Below, piece by piece: positions 37,701-45,883 of a stretch of 64,000 nucleotides of DNA. The notes under the pieces were generated by a model that saw only the letters and a program-made list of their open reading frames with translations, was not told the DNA's origin and ran no database searches. Every line of letters begins with the position of its first letter. Within the stretch, counting starts at the first letter, position 1. Position numbers and translations under genes: made by a program. The DNA comes from Zelonia costaricensis (lineage: Eukaryota > Euglenozoa > Kinetoplastea > Trypanosomatida > Trypanosomatidae): NCBI GenBank assembly GCA_030849075.1, contig JASAOO010003463.1:1-64000 (forward strand), given 5' to 3'.

Positions 37701-40673
37701 CGACTCGGTGATGCCAGTCGAGCTGCCAAACAGGAACACAACGCAGCGGTGCGGGTCGGCAGCCGTGGCCTCGTCCGCCCCGGCGGCGGCGCTCATGGCA
37801 GCAGGCAGTGCAGCAGCCTTGGCAGCATCTGTGAGGAGGCTTGCCGCGCCGCCCTCTGGTACGTTCACGGACCCTGCAGACGTCACCGTGGCGCTGGCGG
37901 AAGTGCCGTTCTGGGCCGCTGGCAGCTGTGCCGGTGGTGGCGAAGGCATCAGGGCCATGGAGGACAAGACGCAGTCCACCCACGGCATCGCGAGCGAGTG
38001 CAGCTGCGACATCGAGGCCATAATGACCACCGGAAACACCCGATTGGCCTGCAGCCGGGACAGCAGCTTTTCCCACAAAAAGGCTGGATGCACGACGTTC
38101 GCGGCCGTGGCGCCGAGACCCAGCACGGCAAAGCGCACAAACGACAGCGCGTCTGGTCGGTGCGACGGGTTGGTCAGGAACTTCTTGAAGCGGCGGCCCC
38201 CGTTCGACTGCCCATCCGGCCCTGCCTCGCAGAAGAGGACAAGGTTGGGGTAGGCGTGGTAGTCCACCGCCTGGAAGTCGGCAAAGGCGTGCATGGCGGC
38301 GGGGAAGCCCTTCTCCCGGGCACTCTGCATCGCGTGCGCCGCCATCGTCTTGGACATGCCGGCCGAGGCGTACAAAAAGGCAATCGACGTGTGCTGCGTG
38401 TTCTCCTTGTGCAGCGGGATCGTGTCCCACGGGAAGAGGGCGCCGGCGAAGCTGGCCACCCCCGCGCTGCTGTCTGCGTCGACAGAACCCGTCGGCAGCA
38501 CTGGCGCCCCGCCCACCGGCGATGACAAGGGCAGCTGTCCATTCGCCAGCGGGTCGCTGTGAGCGGGCAAGGGAAAGGGAAAAGGGCTGCTGCTCCCATT
38601 CGCCATGCGCCCAAGCACTACCGCCGCAGTGGCACCTTCCACGGCGGCTACTCGGCCAGCCGCCTCTGTTGCTGCTGCAGCTGCGGCGGCTGTGGTGGTG
38701 GTGGTGGGTGAGCCGCTTGAGGCGGCGGCCAGTAGCGGGCCCCGCTGTGCCACGATGTTGGGCGAGGCCACGTCGAGGTAGGCGGCGCTCTTCATGGGGT
38801 GCACAACGGCGCTCCAGAGGTTGACCTCCCACGACTCCAGGATCGGGACGAGGCTGCTGCAGTCCGCGTCGGCGAGCCCGGTGCAGTGGATCTTCGTCGC
38901 TTTCATCTCGAGCAGCAACGTCTCCAGCTCGAGCGCACATGTGTTGAAGCGGTCACTCTGCGAGGTGCTGTCGATGCCGAGGATGGCGAAACTGACGCCG
39001 TCCACCTGCCTGCCCTGTGCCTGCAGCGAGCGCAACACCTTCAGCACGCGCGCCATCGACCTCGTCAGCGCCCCAGACACAACAAAGATGAAGGTGGCGC
39101 GCCGCGGGAAGCCGGTTTGCCGGAAGTTGCTCACCTCACAGATGGAGCTGCGCAGGTGATGCTGGCGGGCACCGCTGAAGATGTCCATGGCCACCTGTTT
39201 GACGAACGCCGAGCCGTCAGAGTACAGAAACACGACCGGCGTCAGCAGGTCATCCAGCACCTGGTGCGTCTTGTTCACCGGACGCCCATCCGCGGTACTG
39301 GGCACCGTGCCGTGGGCTGAGCTTTCGGTGCGGTCGTGCTCGGCATCCGCGCTATGGCGCAGGAACCGTCGCCGCGTGTGCGTCGACACGGTCCGGCTCG
39401 TGCCGCCGCCGTCGTCGCTCTCCGCGGCGCCGTGACGCCCGTCCGGCAGCGCTTTCGCCGCCGCGCACGCTCGAAAAGCTGCCCCAACGCGGTTGTCGAA
39501 GAAGTGCTCCATCGTGCCGTGGATGCGGGCCGTGTCGGCGGTGACGCCTGGCAGGCTGTCCAGCACACCCTCAATCCACGAAAAGGTGTCCGCATCCTGG
39601 ACTGCGATGGAGGGCAGCTCGCCGGTACCCTGGCGCCGACAGAGAAACTCGAGCTTGCACGCTGCGGCAATCGCCTTGAGGCTGGCATCCAGCGCGGCGG
39701 CGGCGCGTGCGGCGGCGTCGTCCTTGGGACAGATAAAGAGAGAGTTGAAGAAACGGATGGCCGGGTCCGCTAGCCAGCGCTGCAGCCCCTCCGCCCCTGC
39801 TGGCGGGGTGCCGGGGGCGTTGCCGCACACCCACGCGCTGAACGGCCCGACCGGGGGCAGCAGCTGCACCGCCGCGGCGCACTGCTCGCACAGCGTGTCG
39901 GCATCGCACTCGGCACCGAGGACGAAGAGCACGACCTTCGGCGGCCGTGTGAGGCTGGTGCTTGGGTTGAAATATTGGATGGGGTACAGGTCCGCCTTGC
40001 CACCGAGCTCGATGATGCGTTCGTAGAGGAAGAGCGCCGTCACCGCGCAGAGATGCACCGCGTTGGAGTAGAGAATGGCGGCCTCTTGTGCCACAGACAT
40101 GTCGACGCGCGTTTCGCCCGTACTGTACGTCTCGCGCCCCACAGCAGGCGCCAGCTCGTCAGCGCTCCACCGCAGCGCGGCCCAGAGTCCGTCCATCCAC
40201 GGGTCAACGACGAGGTGTAGCCCGACCCCGTCGTCCGCCTCCCCACGTGGGTAGCAGCGGACGGCACCCAGGTCGTTCAGTCGGTTGTCCATGAAGATGC
40301 CTGGCGCGCAGAAGTTGTTGTAGTTCGTGTCCCCGAGCGCCAAAAGGCAGTAGCGAACCTTGTGCAGTGTACCGGTGGTGTTGCGCAGCCAGCGCCGAAA
40401 CCGCGACGCGTTCTGCGGCGGCTCCCCCTCGCCCATCGTGCTGCACACAATGACAAAGCAAAGCGACTTTGCAGCATCGTCGGCCAGCTGAGCGTCCAGC
40501 AGCTTCTTCGTGACCACCTGATTGAGCGTCATGCACTCCGCTTCCGGGAAGCCGTGCGTCGTGGTCGCGTCGTGGTGCAGGCGTTTCGCGATGCTCTCGG
40601 CGTTGCCCGTCTCGGAGCCGTAGACGAAGTACAGCCGCTCCGCCGCCTCCCCATCGCACGCCTCGCCACTCAT
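34704..40673 (-). CDS. Giant diflavin-reductase-like protein with about six flavodoxin-like domains, 1989 aa
   Basis: The ends match NADPH-cytochrome P450 reductase. Residues 14-170 are a flavodoxin domain with FMN phosphate loop GSETGNAES (19-27), CSTMGEGEPP (77-86) and LALGDTNYNNF (111-121). The last 450 residues are an FAD/NADPH module: RQYSICSS (1703-1710) and GLCTGW (1728-1733) for FAD, GPGTGIAPFRAFLQER (1808-1823) and FFGCRRRREDYLYRDEL (1865-1881) for NADPH, and VFVCGDADNM near the end with Trp1985 close to the terminus. Between them lie five more flavodoxin-like units at about 246-375, 479-620, 763-905, 977-1130 and 1197-1345. Number 5 keeps GSSTGITES (983-991); the others have degenerate loops. 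A disordered acidic linker spans 1350-1520. Normal reductases are about 600-700 residues with one flavodoxin domain. No membrane anchor is visible. Electron acceptor unknown. Start at ATG 40673. Confidence 0.93.
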   Translation of the reverse strand: MSGEACDGEAAERLYFVYGSETGNAESIAKRLHHDATTTHGFPEAECMTLNQVVTKKLLDAQLADDAAKSLCFVIVCSTMGEGEPPQNASRFRRWLRNTTGTLHKVRYCLLALGDTNYNNFCAPGIFMDNRLNDLGAVRCYPRGEADDGVGLHLVVDPWMDGLWAALRWSADELAPAVGRETYSTGETRVDMSVAQEAAILYSNAVHLCAVTALFLYERIIELGGKADLYPIQYFNPSTSLTRPPKVVLFVLGAECDADTLCEQCAAAVQLLPPVGPFSAWVCGNAPGTPPAGAEGLQRWLADPAIRFFNSLFICPKDDAAARAAAALDASLKAIAAACKLEFLCRRQGTGELPSIAVQDADTFSWIEGVLDSLPGVTADTARIHGTMEHFFDNRVGAAFRACAAAKALPDGRHGAAESDDGGGTSRTVSTHTRRRFLRHSADAEHDRTESSAHGTVPSTADGRPVNKTHQVLDDLLTPVVFLYSDGSAFVKQVAMDIFSGARQHHLRSSICEVSNFRQTGFPRRATFIFVVSGALTRSMARVLKVLRSLQAQGRQVDGVSFAILGIDSTSQSDRFNTCALELETLLLEMKATKIHCTGLADADCSSLVPILESWEVNLWSAVVHPMKSAAYLDVASPNIVAQRGPLLAAASSGSPTTTTTAAAAAAATEAAGRVAAVEGATAAVVLGRMANGSSSPFPFPLPAHSDPLANGQLPLSSPVGGAPVLPTGSVDADSSAGVASFAGALFPWDTIPLHKENTQHTSIAFLYASAGMSKTMAAHAMQSAREKGFPAAMHAFADFQAVDYHAYPNLVLFCEAGPDGQSNGGRRFKKFLTNPSHRPDALSFVRFAVLGLGATAANVVHPAFLWEKLLSRLQANRVFPVVIMASMSQLHSLAMPWVDCVLSSMALMPSPPPAQLPAAQNGTSASATVTSAGSVNVPEGGAASLLTDAAKAAALPAAMSAAAGADEATAADPHRCVVFLFGSSTGITESIARDLHREALGRGFFSRVAAMKYFQKMNFLSTATVVLVCSTIPTAPGGFPRNARSFARYLLAKEQPSMLLGGTAFAVLGLGNGAATAQGPLSFCRAAVRLDRRMAELGGTRLCDVGTVDAAQAIAAPVEAWRTIMFAALGARATAQQRVVAELAAARPGALESAAVSHPVTGLARPGRCGAAVIENLSAVSVAVAAPAAPARQRRAVLAYCCTQTSVVSQLVEYLSQLIRENTTLVVTACTMNALVKRNWRSEFDVIVFVVGDGEENAEYPLNGTAFSRVVRQRTAPLDMFAAVAYTVLAVSDSNAAECYTARQLDRRVEELGGTRVHARGEVVDSFRLERAVEKWSAGLLGTLVSLCDSPTAGSAVQSSPGTDGGHHQRLPRSSGAGNATAPKTASSTAERSSSGADALLRRLHRTGAAATAATAASGVAGAVAQGPNGEKKAPRSQRSAARSRSTQLQESFGGVAHDAAGATTEDEGLGEDSEDAEEEGGEDAQSSVSAEVGSRSADNASTLLDGRTEASMVNRVAYSAANAGDRADGVVQSWTLLTCPTVRHPVLQLNLSVAQGTQWSPGQTIAVLPSNNAAAVEALLRVLRVRHHEPFHPLSLAGADASAFPNSPLYAAVDFPVSCGMVLLRYVELRVSAGHKALFQLLERHCSSAAARVTVQEMYTALLADRTPRDLREVLEAVAAVADALPPFRHIVENLALVQPRQYSICSSHRADPTTLSICFKVVEHGLCTGWMYEQCLWAAGLPHSATAADPPSRGDKKTAHALVRQPVHANTVVVAKRRVVIPFVIRRAAEFRMPRDPLVPMILIGPGTGIAPFRAFLQERQAWLEERQRQCSPAPATGKLCGCPYEEATHHRHALCGSIDVFFGCRRRREDYLYRDELATWEDTGVVHSLTVAFSRDVNDGGFWYGGCYVQDKMMECGVALMDLVLQRNAHVFVCGDADNMAKEVHNTLRELIQQHLSLTEAGAAAYLDQMSKDGRYLRDVWSTSL

Positions 40674-41511
40674 GACACTTGTCGACTTGGGTCTGGTGCT
40701 GCCGGGGGGAGGAGGGGGGGAGGAGTAAGACAGACGGGGAAAGGCAGAAAAGCAAGAACTGCAGTTCTCCCCTCTACCACTCCAGCGTCACGCGTCTGCG
40801 TGCGCGGGCTAGGATATGATGCTAGGGTGCAATTCTACGTATGTGTCTCTTTCCCTGTCCGCGTTGTGGGGCCTACGCGACTTCTCCCTTCCACTGACCG
40901 TTGAGGGCCCGTCGATGAGGTTGCTTGGCTGGGTGTCGGTGAGGTCGCCGCGGCGCGAGAAGGGCAGCCTTGCCGTAGTTGCTGTGAGATAACCAAAGCG
41001 ATGGAGAGGTGGAGAGGAGGTCGAAACCGTGCAGGTCTGCAGAGCTTTATAGGCCGCTTAAGAAGAATCGTCACGGCGGCGCAGAGCAAAAAAGAAAAAA
41101 ACATGCGATAGTTGCGCACACTCCTGCAGCGCGACGCCACCATCTTCGATCGCTTCTCGCAGCGTCTGGCTGCGTGGCGAACTTTTTTTTTTCCGCCTTT
41201 GCGTCCCTTCGAGGAGGGTGCAAGACGCACGTTTGTTTCTGCGCTTGTCCACCACTTCCAACTTCGTTCGTTGTGAGTCCTTAACGCTGGGCGCAGCAGT
41301 GCTTGCTCGGGTCAGGGAAAGAAAAGAACGAGGGCTTTACACGGTTCGCAGGTCCACCCGCACCTTGTGTGCGCGGCGTGCCGCTTGCGAGAGAGATAAT
41401 GTAGTGTACATCGTGCACCGCCTCTCCGCGACGGTGATCAGACACAGGCAGTAACGCACCCCAAACAAGGCTGTCGCCCCCACAACACAAAAAAAGGTTT
41501 GCCGCATCCGG
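40674..41511. other. Intergenic region between flavodoxin-array and Cys-rich protein genes
   Basis: Contains the splice signal of the flavodoxin-array gene, a T-run at about 41184-41193, and the 3' UTR of the Cys-rich protein gene. No other gene supported. Confidence 0.6.
40699..40730 (-). promoter_or_regulatory. Candidate spliced-leader acceptor, flavodoxin-array gene
   Basis: A minus-strand C/T tract (complement of 40703-40730) ends in CCCGGCAG, AG at the complement of 40699-40700, about 25 nt above the ATG. It supports the ATG at 40673 as start. Confidence 0.55.
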
Positions 41512-42003
41512 TCACGCTGACACATTGGCGATGCCGCGCGGCAGTGCGGACGCACCGCGCTCCTGCCCAGAGCCGCCCTGCTTGCCGTCAAGGAAGCGCA
41601 CCGTCGTGCGGCGGCGCGACGTGGTACGGCGATTGGTGCTGCCCATCATCTCGCCGCGGCCCGGCCCGACGTCGGCACCGGTGAGCGGCTCGACGCCAAT
41701 GACGACGCGCTTGAAGCGGAAGGTGCACTGCTTCTCGTAGCAGTGTGGGCACCAGCGCGTTTTGCCTTGACAGAACTTGCACGGCTCCTGGCAGACGGTG
41801 CACCGGGGCAGGTGCGGGTAGGCGTCGCAGGTGGTCCGCTGGTAGACGCAGCCAGGGTTGTGGACAACGGGTGCGGGGCTCTTCTTGCCCTTGGGTGGTG
41901 CCCGGTACGTGTCGGCGCCGCAGCCGCACGGCTCCGGCGGGTGCGCCTTCTTCTTCGGCACCGCGGCGTCGTCCTTGCCCTTGGCCGGGGGGAGCGGTGG
42001 CAT
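41512..42003 (-). CDS. Small Cys-rich, probably zinc-binding protein, 163 aa
   Basis: Family not recognised. Eleven Cys are present, eight of them in residues 68-93 with the central spacing CxxCxxxCxxCx6CxxCx4C (CTVCQEPCKFC at 68-78, CPHCYEKQC at 85-93); Cys26, Cys28, Cys52 and Cys59 precede. This suggests one or two zinc sites, of a treble-clef or B-box-like kind, but no known finger type fits exactly. The N-terminus (1-45) is rich in Lys and Pro, and the C-terminus (125-135) in Arg and Thr. No membrane segment or signal peptide is seen. The ATG at 42003 is the first in the frame and lies below a purine-rich plus-strand run with two possible acceptors (about 6 and 46 nt above). Protein-protein or nucleic-acid binding is possible. 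Confidence 0.85.
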   Translation of the reverse strand: MPPLPPAKGKDDAAVPKKKAHPPEPCGCGADTYRAPPKGKKSPAPVVHNPGCVYQRTTCDAYPHLPRCTVCQEPCKFCQGKTRWCPHCYEKQCTFRFKRVVIGVEPLTGADVGPGRGEMMGSTNRRTTSRRRTTVRFLDGKQGGSGQERGASALPRGIANVSA

Positions 42004-42770
42004 GGCCAGCTAAAGAACAAAAAGGAGCAGTGGCGGACGACTACGGAGATGCAGGCAGTAGGGAAAGGGGGGGGGGTTGCGAAGTGGTACCGTGTCGATG
42101 CCCTTGGGGTCTGTGTGGGTGTGGGTGCGTGGGTGAGCGGCGAAGGCGCGCAAGTGGAAACGCAGCCGACCTTGCAGCACTGCAATGGACGCTGAGGGGG
42201 GGAGGGAGGGAGAGGCGGGGGCAGACGTGGGATCAGTGGCACCGTTTTCGTGGCGCGAGCTGAGTCAGGATGAGAGTGGGACGGGGAAAGCGGAGTTTTG
42301 TCTTGCTGTCGTGACAGCAAAGGGCACAACCGCCGTTTGTGCACACAGACGGTCATCTGAAAATGAGCTCCGAGCTGGCACGGTTAGCTTCAACCCCGAT
42401 AGAAGGGAGTTCGGGTGGAGCAGGTGGAGAACGTCAAGAGCCCTCACCCCGTCGGTTTGACTTGCCAGCGGTACGTCGCGTGAGCCTCCTCCCCTCCCCG
42501 CCCCACCACGCACGAGGCGCCCAAATTTCAGTTGTATGTGTCTCCTACGTTGTGCACCCACCCCGGGTGTGAGGGTGCTGCCTTACGCGCGAAAGATTAC
42601 TCGAAACAACTCTGAACCTCAAACAAAAGAAAAAGAAAAGGGAGGGAGGGAGGGGCGCGTCGAAGGATGCAGGGGGGAGGGGGGAGCTCGTGCTGTAGGT
42701 CGTGCACCCACTCAGCACACACCCCACGTGTTGACGCCACCGACTCCTCCCTTACCCGCTCATCACACCA
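42004..42770. other. Intergenic region between Cys-rich protein and WDR55 genes
   Basis: Holds a G-rich run (about 42066-42076), the leader of the Cys-rich protein gene and the 3' UTR of WDR55. Nothing else seen. Confidence 0.6.
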
Positions 42771-44927
42771 TTAATCGTCGTCGTCGTGGTTCACCATGTC
42801 ACCAAAGAAGCCGCCAACGCGGCGGCGCCGCTTCTCGTACGTGAAATTGATCTTCTTGCGGCGCTCCTCCTTGAGCCAACGCGCCGCCGCGGCACGCTCG
42901 CGCTTCTTCTGCCGATCCGTGCGGTACGCCTCCATCGAGTCGACGGCGGGCACAGCAACCGGCTCGCTGGGCGACATCGCAGGCGCCTCCGCCGCGTCCC
43001 CCGACTGCTTCTTCTTTTTCTTCTTTGCTGGCGGCTCCAGTGCGCCGGCGTCGCCGTTCGCCGAAGGGGCAACCTGTGACACCTGCTTGGACCGCTTCTT
43101 CTTGGGCAGCGCTACCGACGCCGCGTCCCCGTCGGAAGCTGACGTGGCACTGCTGCCCACGTCGAGCTTCCGCGCCTTTGCAGCGGGCTTACCGTCGGCG
43201 CTTTTCCCTGCCTTTTGTTTGGCGGCCAGCTTCGTTGCCTTGGCGGCCCGCCGCGCGTCCTCGCCGTCGCTGTCGCTCCCGCTGCTGCCCTCCGCCTGCG
43301 AGGCGGTCCGCTGGGTGACGCCGAGTTGCGCAAAACGCAGCCGCAGTGCCTCGCGGCGAGCCAGCGAGGCCTGCGCCGCCGCCTCCACCGCAGTCGCGTC
43401 GCCGGCGCTAGAACGTGAGCTCGCGTCGTCGTCCTCGTCGTCGCTAGAGGACGACGCAGCGCTTGCGGACTTCGCGTCGAGCTCGCCGTCCGCGCCCCGG
43501 CCCTCCATCATGCGCAGCTCCCGCTCGTCTTCCTCATCCCGCTCACGGTCCAGGTCGCGCAGGGTGCGCAGGTGCCGCTGCTCGGCGCGACCGCGCAGCT
43601 GGTCCAGCTCCGCCTCGTCGTTGAGGAAGGCGATGTCGACAAAGTCGATGATGTTGTCCGCACCGCTGACGGCGAGCAGATTGGCGTCGTACGAGACACG
43701 CATGCGGCTTATCGCCTCCTGCCCGCGGGCGCGGCGCGCAACGTAGTTGCCCTGTTGCTGGTGACCGCCGCTGCTGCTCTGGTGGCCCAGCACGCTGGAG
43801 TGGGAGTAGGTGTAGTCGCGCGCACTCAGCTGGCAGAGATTCCGGCGAACCGGGTACATCTGCAGCACCCGCACCAGCCCATCGCACGCGCCGGTGAGGA
43901 TGAGGTTGTGGTTGAAGGCGGTGTTTTCGCCGTGGAAAGAGATGATTGCCTCACACTCGGCCGGGTGGCGGTCCATGACGTCGTACGGCCGCGCCCACGA
44001 GCCGTACTTCCAGATGGGCAGGCCGCCGTGCGGGGTGCCACACACGATGCTCGGGATGAAGGTGGCGTTGCTGATGCCGCTGCTGTTGATGAAGGCGAAG
44101 CAGTTCAGCTCGTCCTTGCGCCGGACGCTGAAGTCGCGCACCTTGCCAGCACGCATGTCGTACGCCCCGAGGCACGTGTCGCCGCTGCTGGACACCAGCT
44201 CCTGCGCGTCGGTGAAGTAGCAGAGCTGCGAGACGTAGTCGCCGTGCTCGTGGTAGACGTGCACCGGCTTGCGCTCCCGCATGTCCCACACGGCGATGAG
44301 GCCGTCGTCATCGCCGGTCGCGATTACGTTCTCGTCGCACACGTTGAGGCACGAGATGCCGTACTTGTGCGGGTTGACAGGCACCACGATGCCCTCGCCC
44401 GCGGCCGACTTCTTCAGCGTCATCCGCTTCGATCCCTTCACGGCCGGGTCGTTCTTTTTATTCTGCGCGTTGAGCTTCTTCTTGGCCGCCGTGCGGGCCC
44501 GCACGTCGTCGGACGGGATGTGGATGACAAGCCGCAACGAGACGCAGTCCATGACGGAGATGCTGCGGTCCCCACTCGCCGTGACGAGGTAGGTGCCGTC
44601 GTCGGTGAACTCCATCGACGACACACCGCCGGCGGGGTGCATGAGCATGTTCTGGTGGTGGTAGTTCATCACCACCTCGTCCTCGCTGTACTGCCCCTTG
44701 AAGATCCACGACGAGAAGTCGTTCTGCAGCGGAATCTTCACCATTTCGTCGACGCTCTTGCGCTCGTAAATCTCAACCTCGCCGGTGATGAGGCCGGCCG
44801 CCATGATGGGCAGCTGCGGGTGGAAGCCGATGTCCAGCACAGGCGCCGACGCCACCACCGCTGCCGGCACCGTCGCCTCGTTTGTGTCCCCCATCAACAC
44901 ATCCTCCTTGAGGTCGCTGAGCTCCAT
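42771..44927 (-). CDS. WDR55: WDR55 (Jip5) WD40 ribosome-biogenesis protein, 718 aa
   Basis: WD40 protein of the WDR55/Jip5 family, nucleolar and needed for rRNA processing in other eukaryotes. Repeats run from about residue 28 to 440: APVLDIGFHPQLPIMAAGLITGEVEIY at 28-54, TASGDRSISVMD at 116-127, ATGDDDGLIAVWDMRERK at 203-220, and SSSGDTCLGAYDMR (246-259), the order typical for the family. An unusual Lys-rich loop (about 145-180) interrupts blade 2. The C-terminal third (445-718) is charged and disordered, with acidic Ser/Asp tracts, KKKRSK (609-614) and a KKKKKK run (635-641), and ends in GGFFGDM. Basic clusters fit nucleolar targeting. The ATG at 44927 is used; the 14 codons above it have only a non-conserved in-frame Met. 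Family call firm. Confidence 0.93.
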   Translation of the reverse strand: MELSDLKEDVLMGDTNEATVPAAVVASAPVLDIGFHPQLPIMAAGLITGEVEIYERKSVDEMVKIPLQNDFSSWIFKGQYSEDEVVMNYHHQNMLMHPAGGVSSMEFTDDGTYLVTASGDRSISVMDCVSLRLVIHIPSDDVRARTAAKKKLNAQNKKNDPAVKGSKRMTLKKSAAGEGIVVPVNPHKYGISCLNVCDENVIATGDDDGLIAVWDMRERKPVHVYHEHGDYVSQLCYFTDAQELVSSSGDTCLGAYDMRAGKVRDFSVRRKDELNCFAFINSSGISNATFIPSIVCGTPHGGLPIWKYGSWARPYDVMDRHPAECEAIISFHGENTAFNHNLILTGACDGLVRVLQMYPVRRNLCQLSARDYTYSHSSVLGHQSSSGGHQQQGNYVARRARGQEAISRMRVSYDANLLAVSGADNIIDFVDIAFLNDEAELDQLRGRAEQRHLRTLRDLDRERDEEDERELRMMEGRGADGELDAKSASAASSSSDDEDDDASSRSSAGDATAVEAAAQASLARREALRLRFAQLGVTQRTASQAEGSSGSDSDGEDARRAAKATKLAAKQKAGKSADGKPAAKARKLDVGSSATSASDGDAASVALPKKKRSKQVSQVAPSANGDAGALEPPAKKKKKKQSGDAAEAPAMSPSEPVAVPAVDSMEAYRTDRQKKRERAAAARWLKEERRKKINFTYEKRRRRVGGFFGDMVNHDDDD

Positions 44928-44981
44928 TGCGCGGCGTCGAAACAGAAGAGAACAGCGAAGATGCACCACCTCTGACGTTGC

Positions 44982-45009
44982 TGTGTGTGTGTGTGTGTGC
45001 GTGTGTGCG
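44982..45009. repeat. (GT)n microsatellite
   Basis: GT tract on the plus strand in the predicted 5' UTR of WDR55. Confidence 0.9.
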
Positions 45010-45099
45010 CGTAGATGTGTGCTGCACGCCTTTCTTCAGAGGCGGTACTTCTATCTTTTTTTCGAATCCCTGACAGGGCCGGCAGCTGCACGTGTGCCG

Positions 45100-45146
45100 C
45101 TAGGAGGGTGGGAGGGGGGGGCGGGGTAAGGAGGCGAGGAGCAGGC
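45100..45146 (-). promoter_or_regulatory. Candidate spliced-leader acceptor, WDR55
   Basis: A strong minus-strand C/T tract (complement of 45103-45146) leads directly to CCTCCTAG, AG at the complement of 45100-45101, about 172 nt above the ATG. Confidence 0.5.
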
Positions 45147-45345
45147 AGGGACCAGAATGCATAACAAAAGGGATGAAAGAGACGTGGCACACAACGCGTG
45201 CACTGGTCCGGCACGGTGATGCACCGGCAGCGACACAGAGCGGCCCAACACCACACATTAGCGGCATCATCGGTGAACAGCTACAGAAACAAGCTGCGGG
45301 AAGCGTCCTGTCAGCTCACTAACTGCGTCGTGGCGTCACCTGCTC

Positions 45346-45588
45346 TCAGGAACTGAATGCACACGTACACACAGACTCTTGACGCTTGCGCTTCGGCCCG
45401 CACAACTTACAGTGGTCTCGCCTTCTCTTTTCTTTGTGTGTGGTAGGAGCGGAGCCTGACAAACCCAGCGCTTCAAGCGGTATAGCCGTGACATCGTCGA
45501 AGCGGCACAGGGGGTGGGGGTCTTCTCCGACCAGTCGCCTCTTTGAGCATCCAAATGGCACGGCCGCAGAGTTGTACACGTGACGCAT
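45346..45588 (-). CDS. Possible small protein with CxxC and CxC motifs, 80 aa (doubtful)
   Basis: An ATG-started frame of 80 codons in otherwise gene-free DNA, on the coding strand. The deduced product is moderately basic and ends with DHCKLCGPKRKR followed by a CTC motif. No family is recognised. A second minus frame is also open across the same stretch, and the region is short enough to be simply the 3' UTR of the hydrolase gene, so the evidence for coding is weak. A possible acceptor AG lies near 45630. Confidence 0.22.
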   Translation of the reverse strand: MRHVYNSAAVPFGCSKRRLVGEDPHPLCRFDDVTAIPLEALGLSGSAPTTHKEKRRRDHCKLCGPKRKRQESVCTCAFSS

Positions 45589-45644
45589 GATTCTTGCGAC
45601 CACAAGGTAACACCTTTACCTCGCGAAAGCTACAAGATCAAACG

Positions 45645-45649
45645 GTGTC

Positions 45650-45681
<32 letters not shown>

Positions 45682-45683
45682 TG
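45645..45683. repeat. (GT)n microsatellite
   Basis: GT repeat on the plus strand, 200 bp below the hydrolase stop codon. Confidence 0.9.
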
Positions 45684-45883
45684 AGCCAACGGTTAAAAAG
45701 GAGAAGAGAGAATCACGCGCACACACTCGACCACGAAACACGTGTGGAGAGCAGAGGCGCAGTGTTGTCGGCCAATCTGAGGCAAGCACTCGACCGCTGA
45801 CTCGTTGCAGGGTCTTTGCGCTCTTTCTCGTTCTCGTGACGTGTACTGTTTCTCTTCTTTTTTGCCCCGTACGTGCGTCTGCG

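Larger units (their letters stand above)
44928..45883. other. Intergenic region between WDR55 and hydrolase genes
   Basis: Contains two GT repeats, the splice signal of WDR55 and the 3' UTR of the hydrolase gene. One weak minus-strand candidate reading frame (45346-45588) is listed separately. Confidence 0.55.

Noticed and set aside
36478..38940. Minus-strand open frame of 820 codons in another frame
   Set aside because: Out-of-frame shadow of the flavodoxin-array gene, Arg/Gly/Ala-rich and without motifs.
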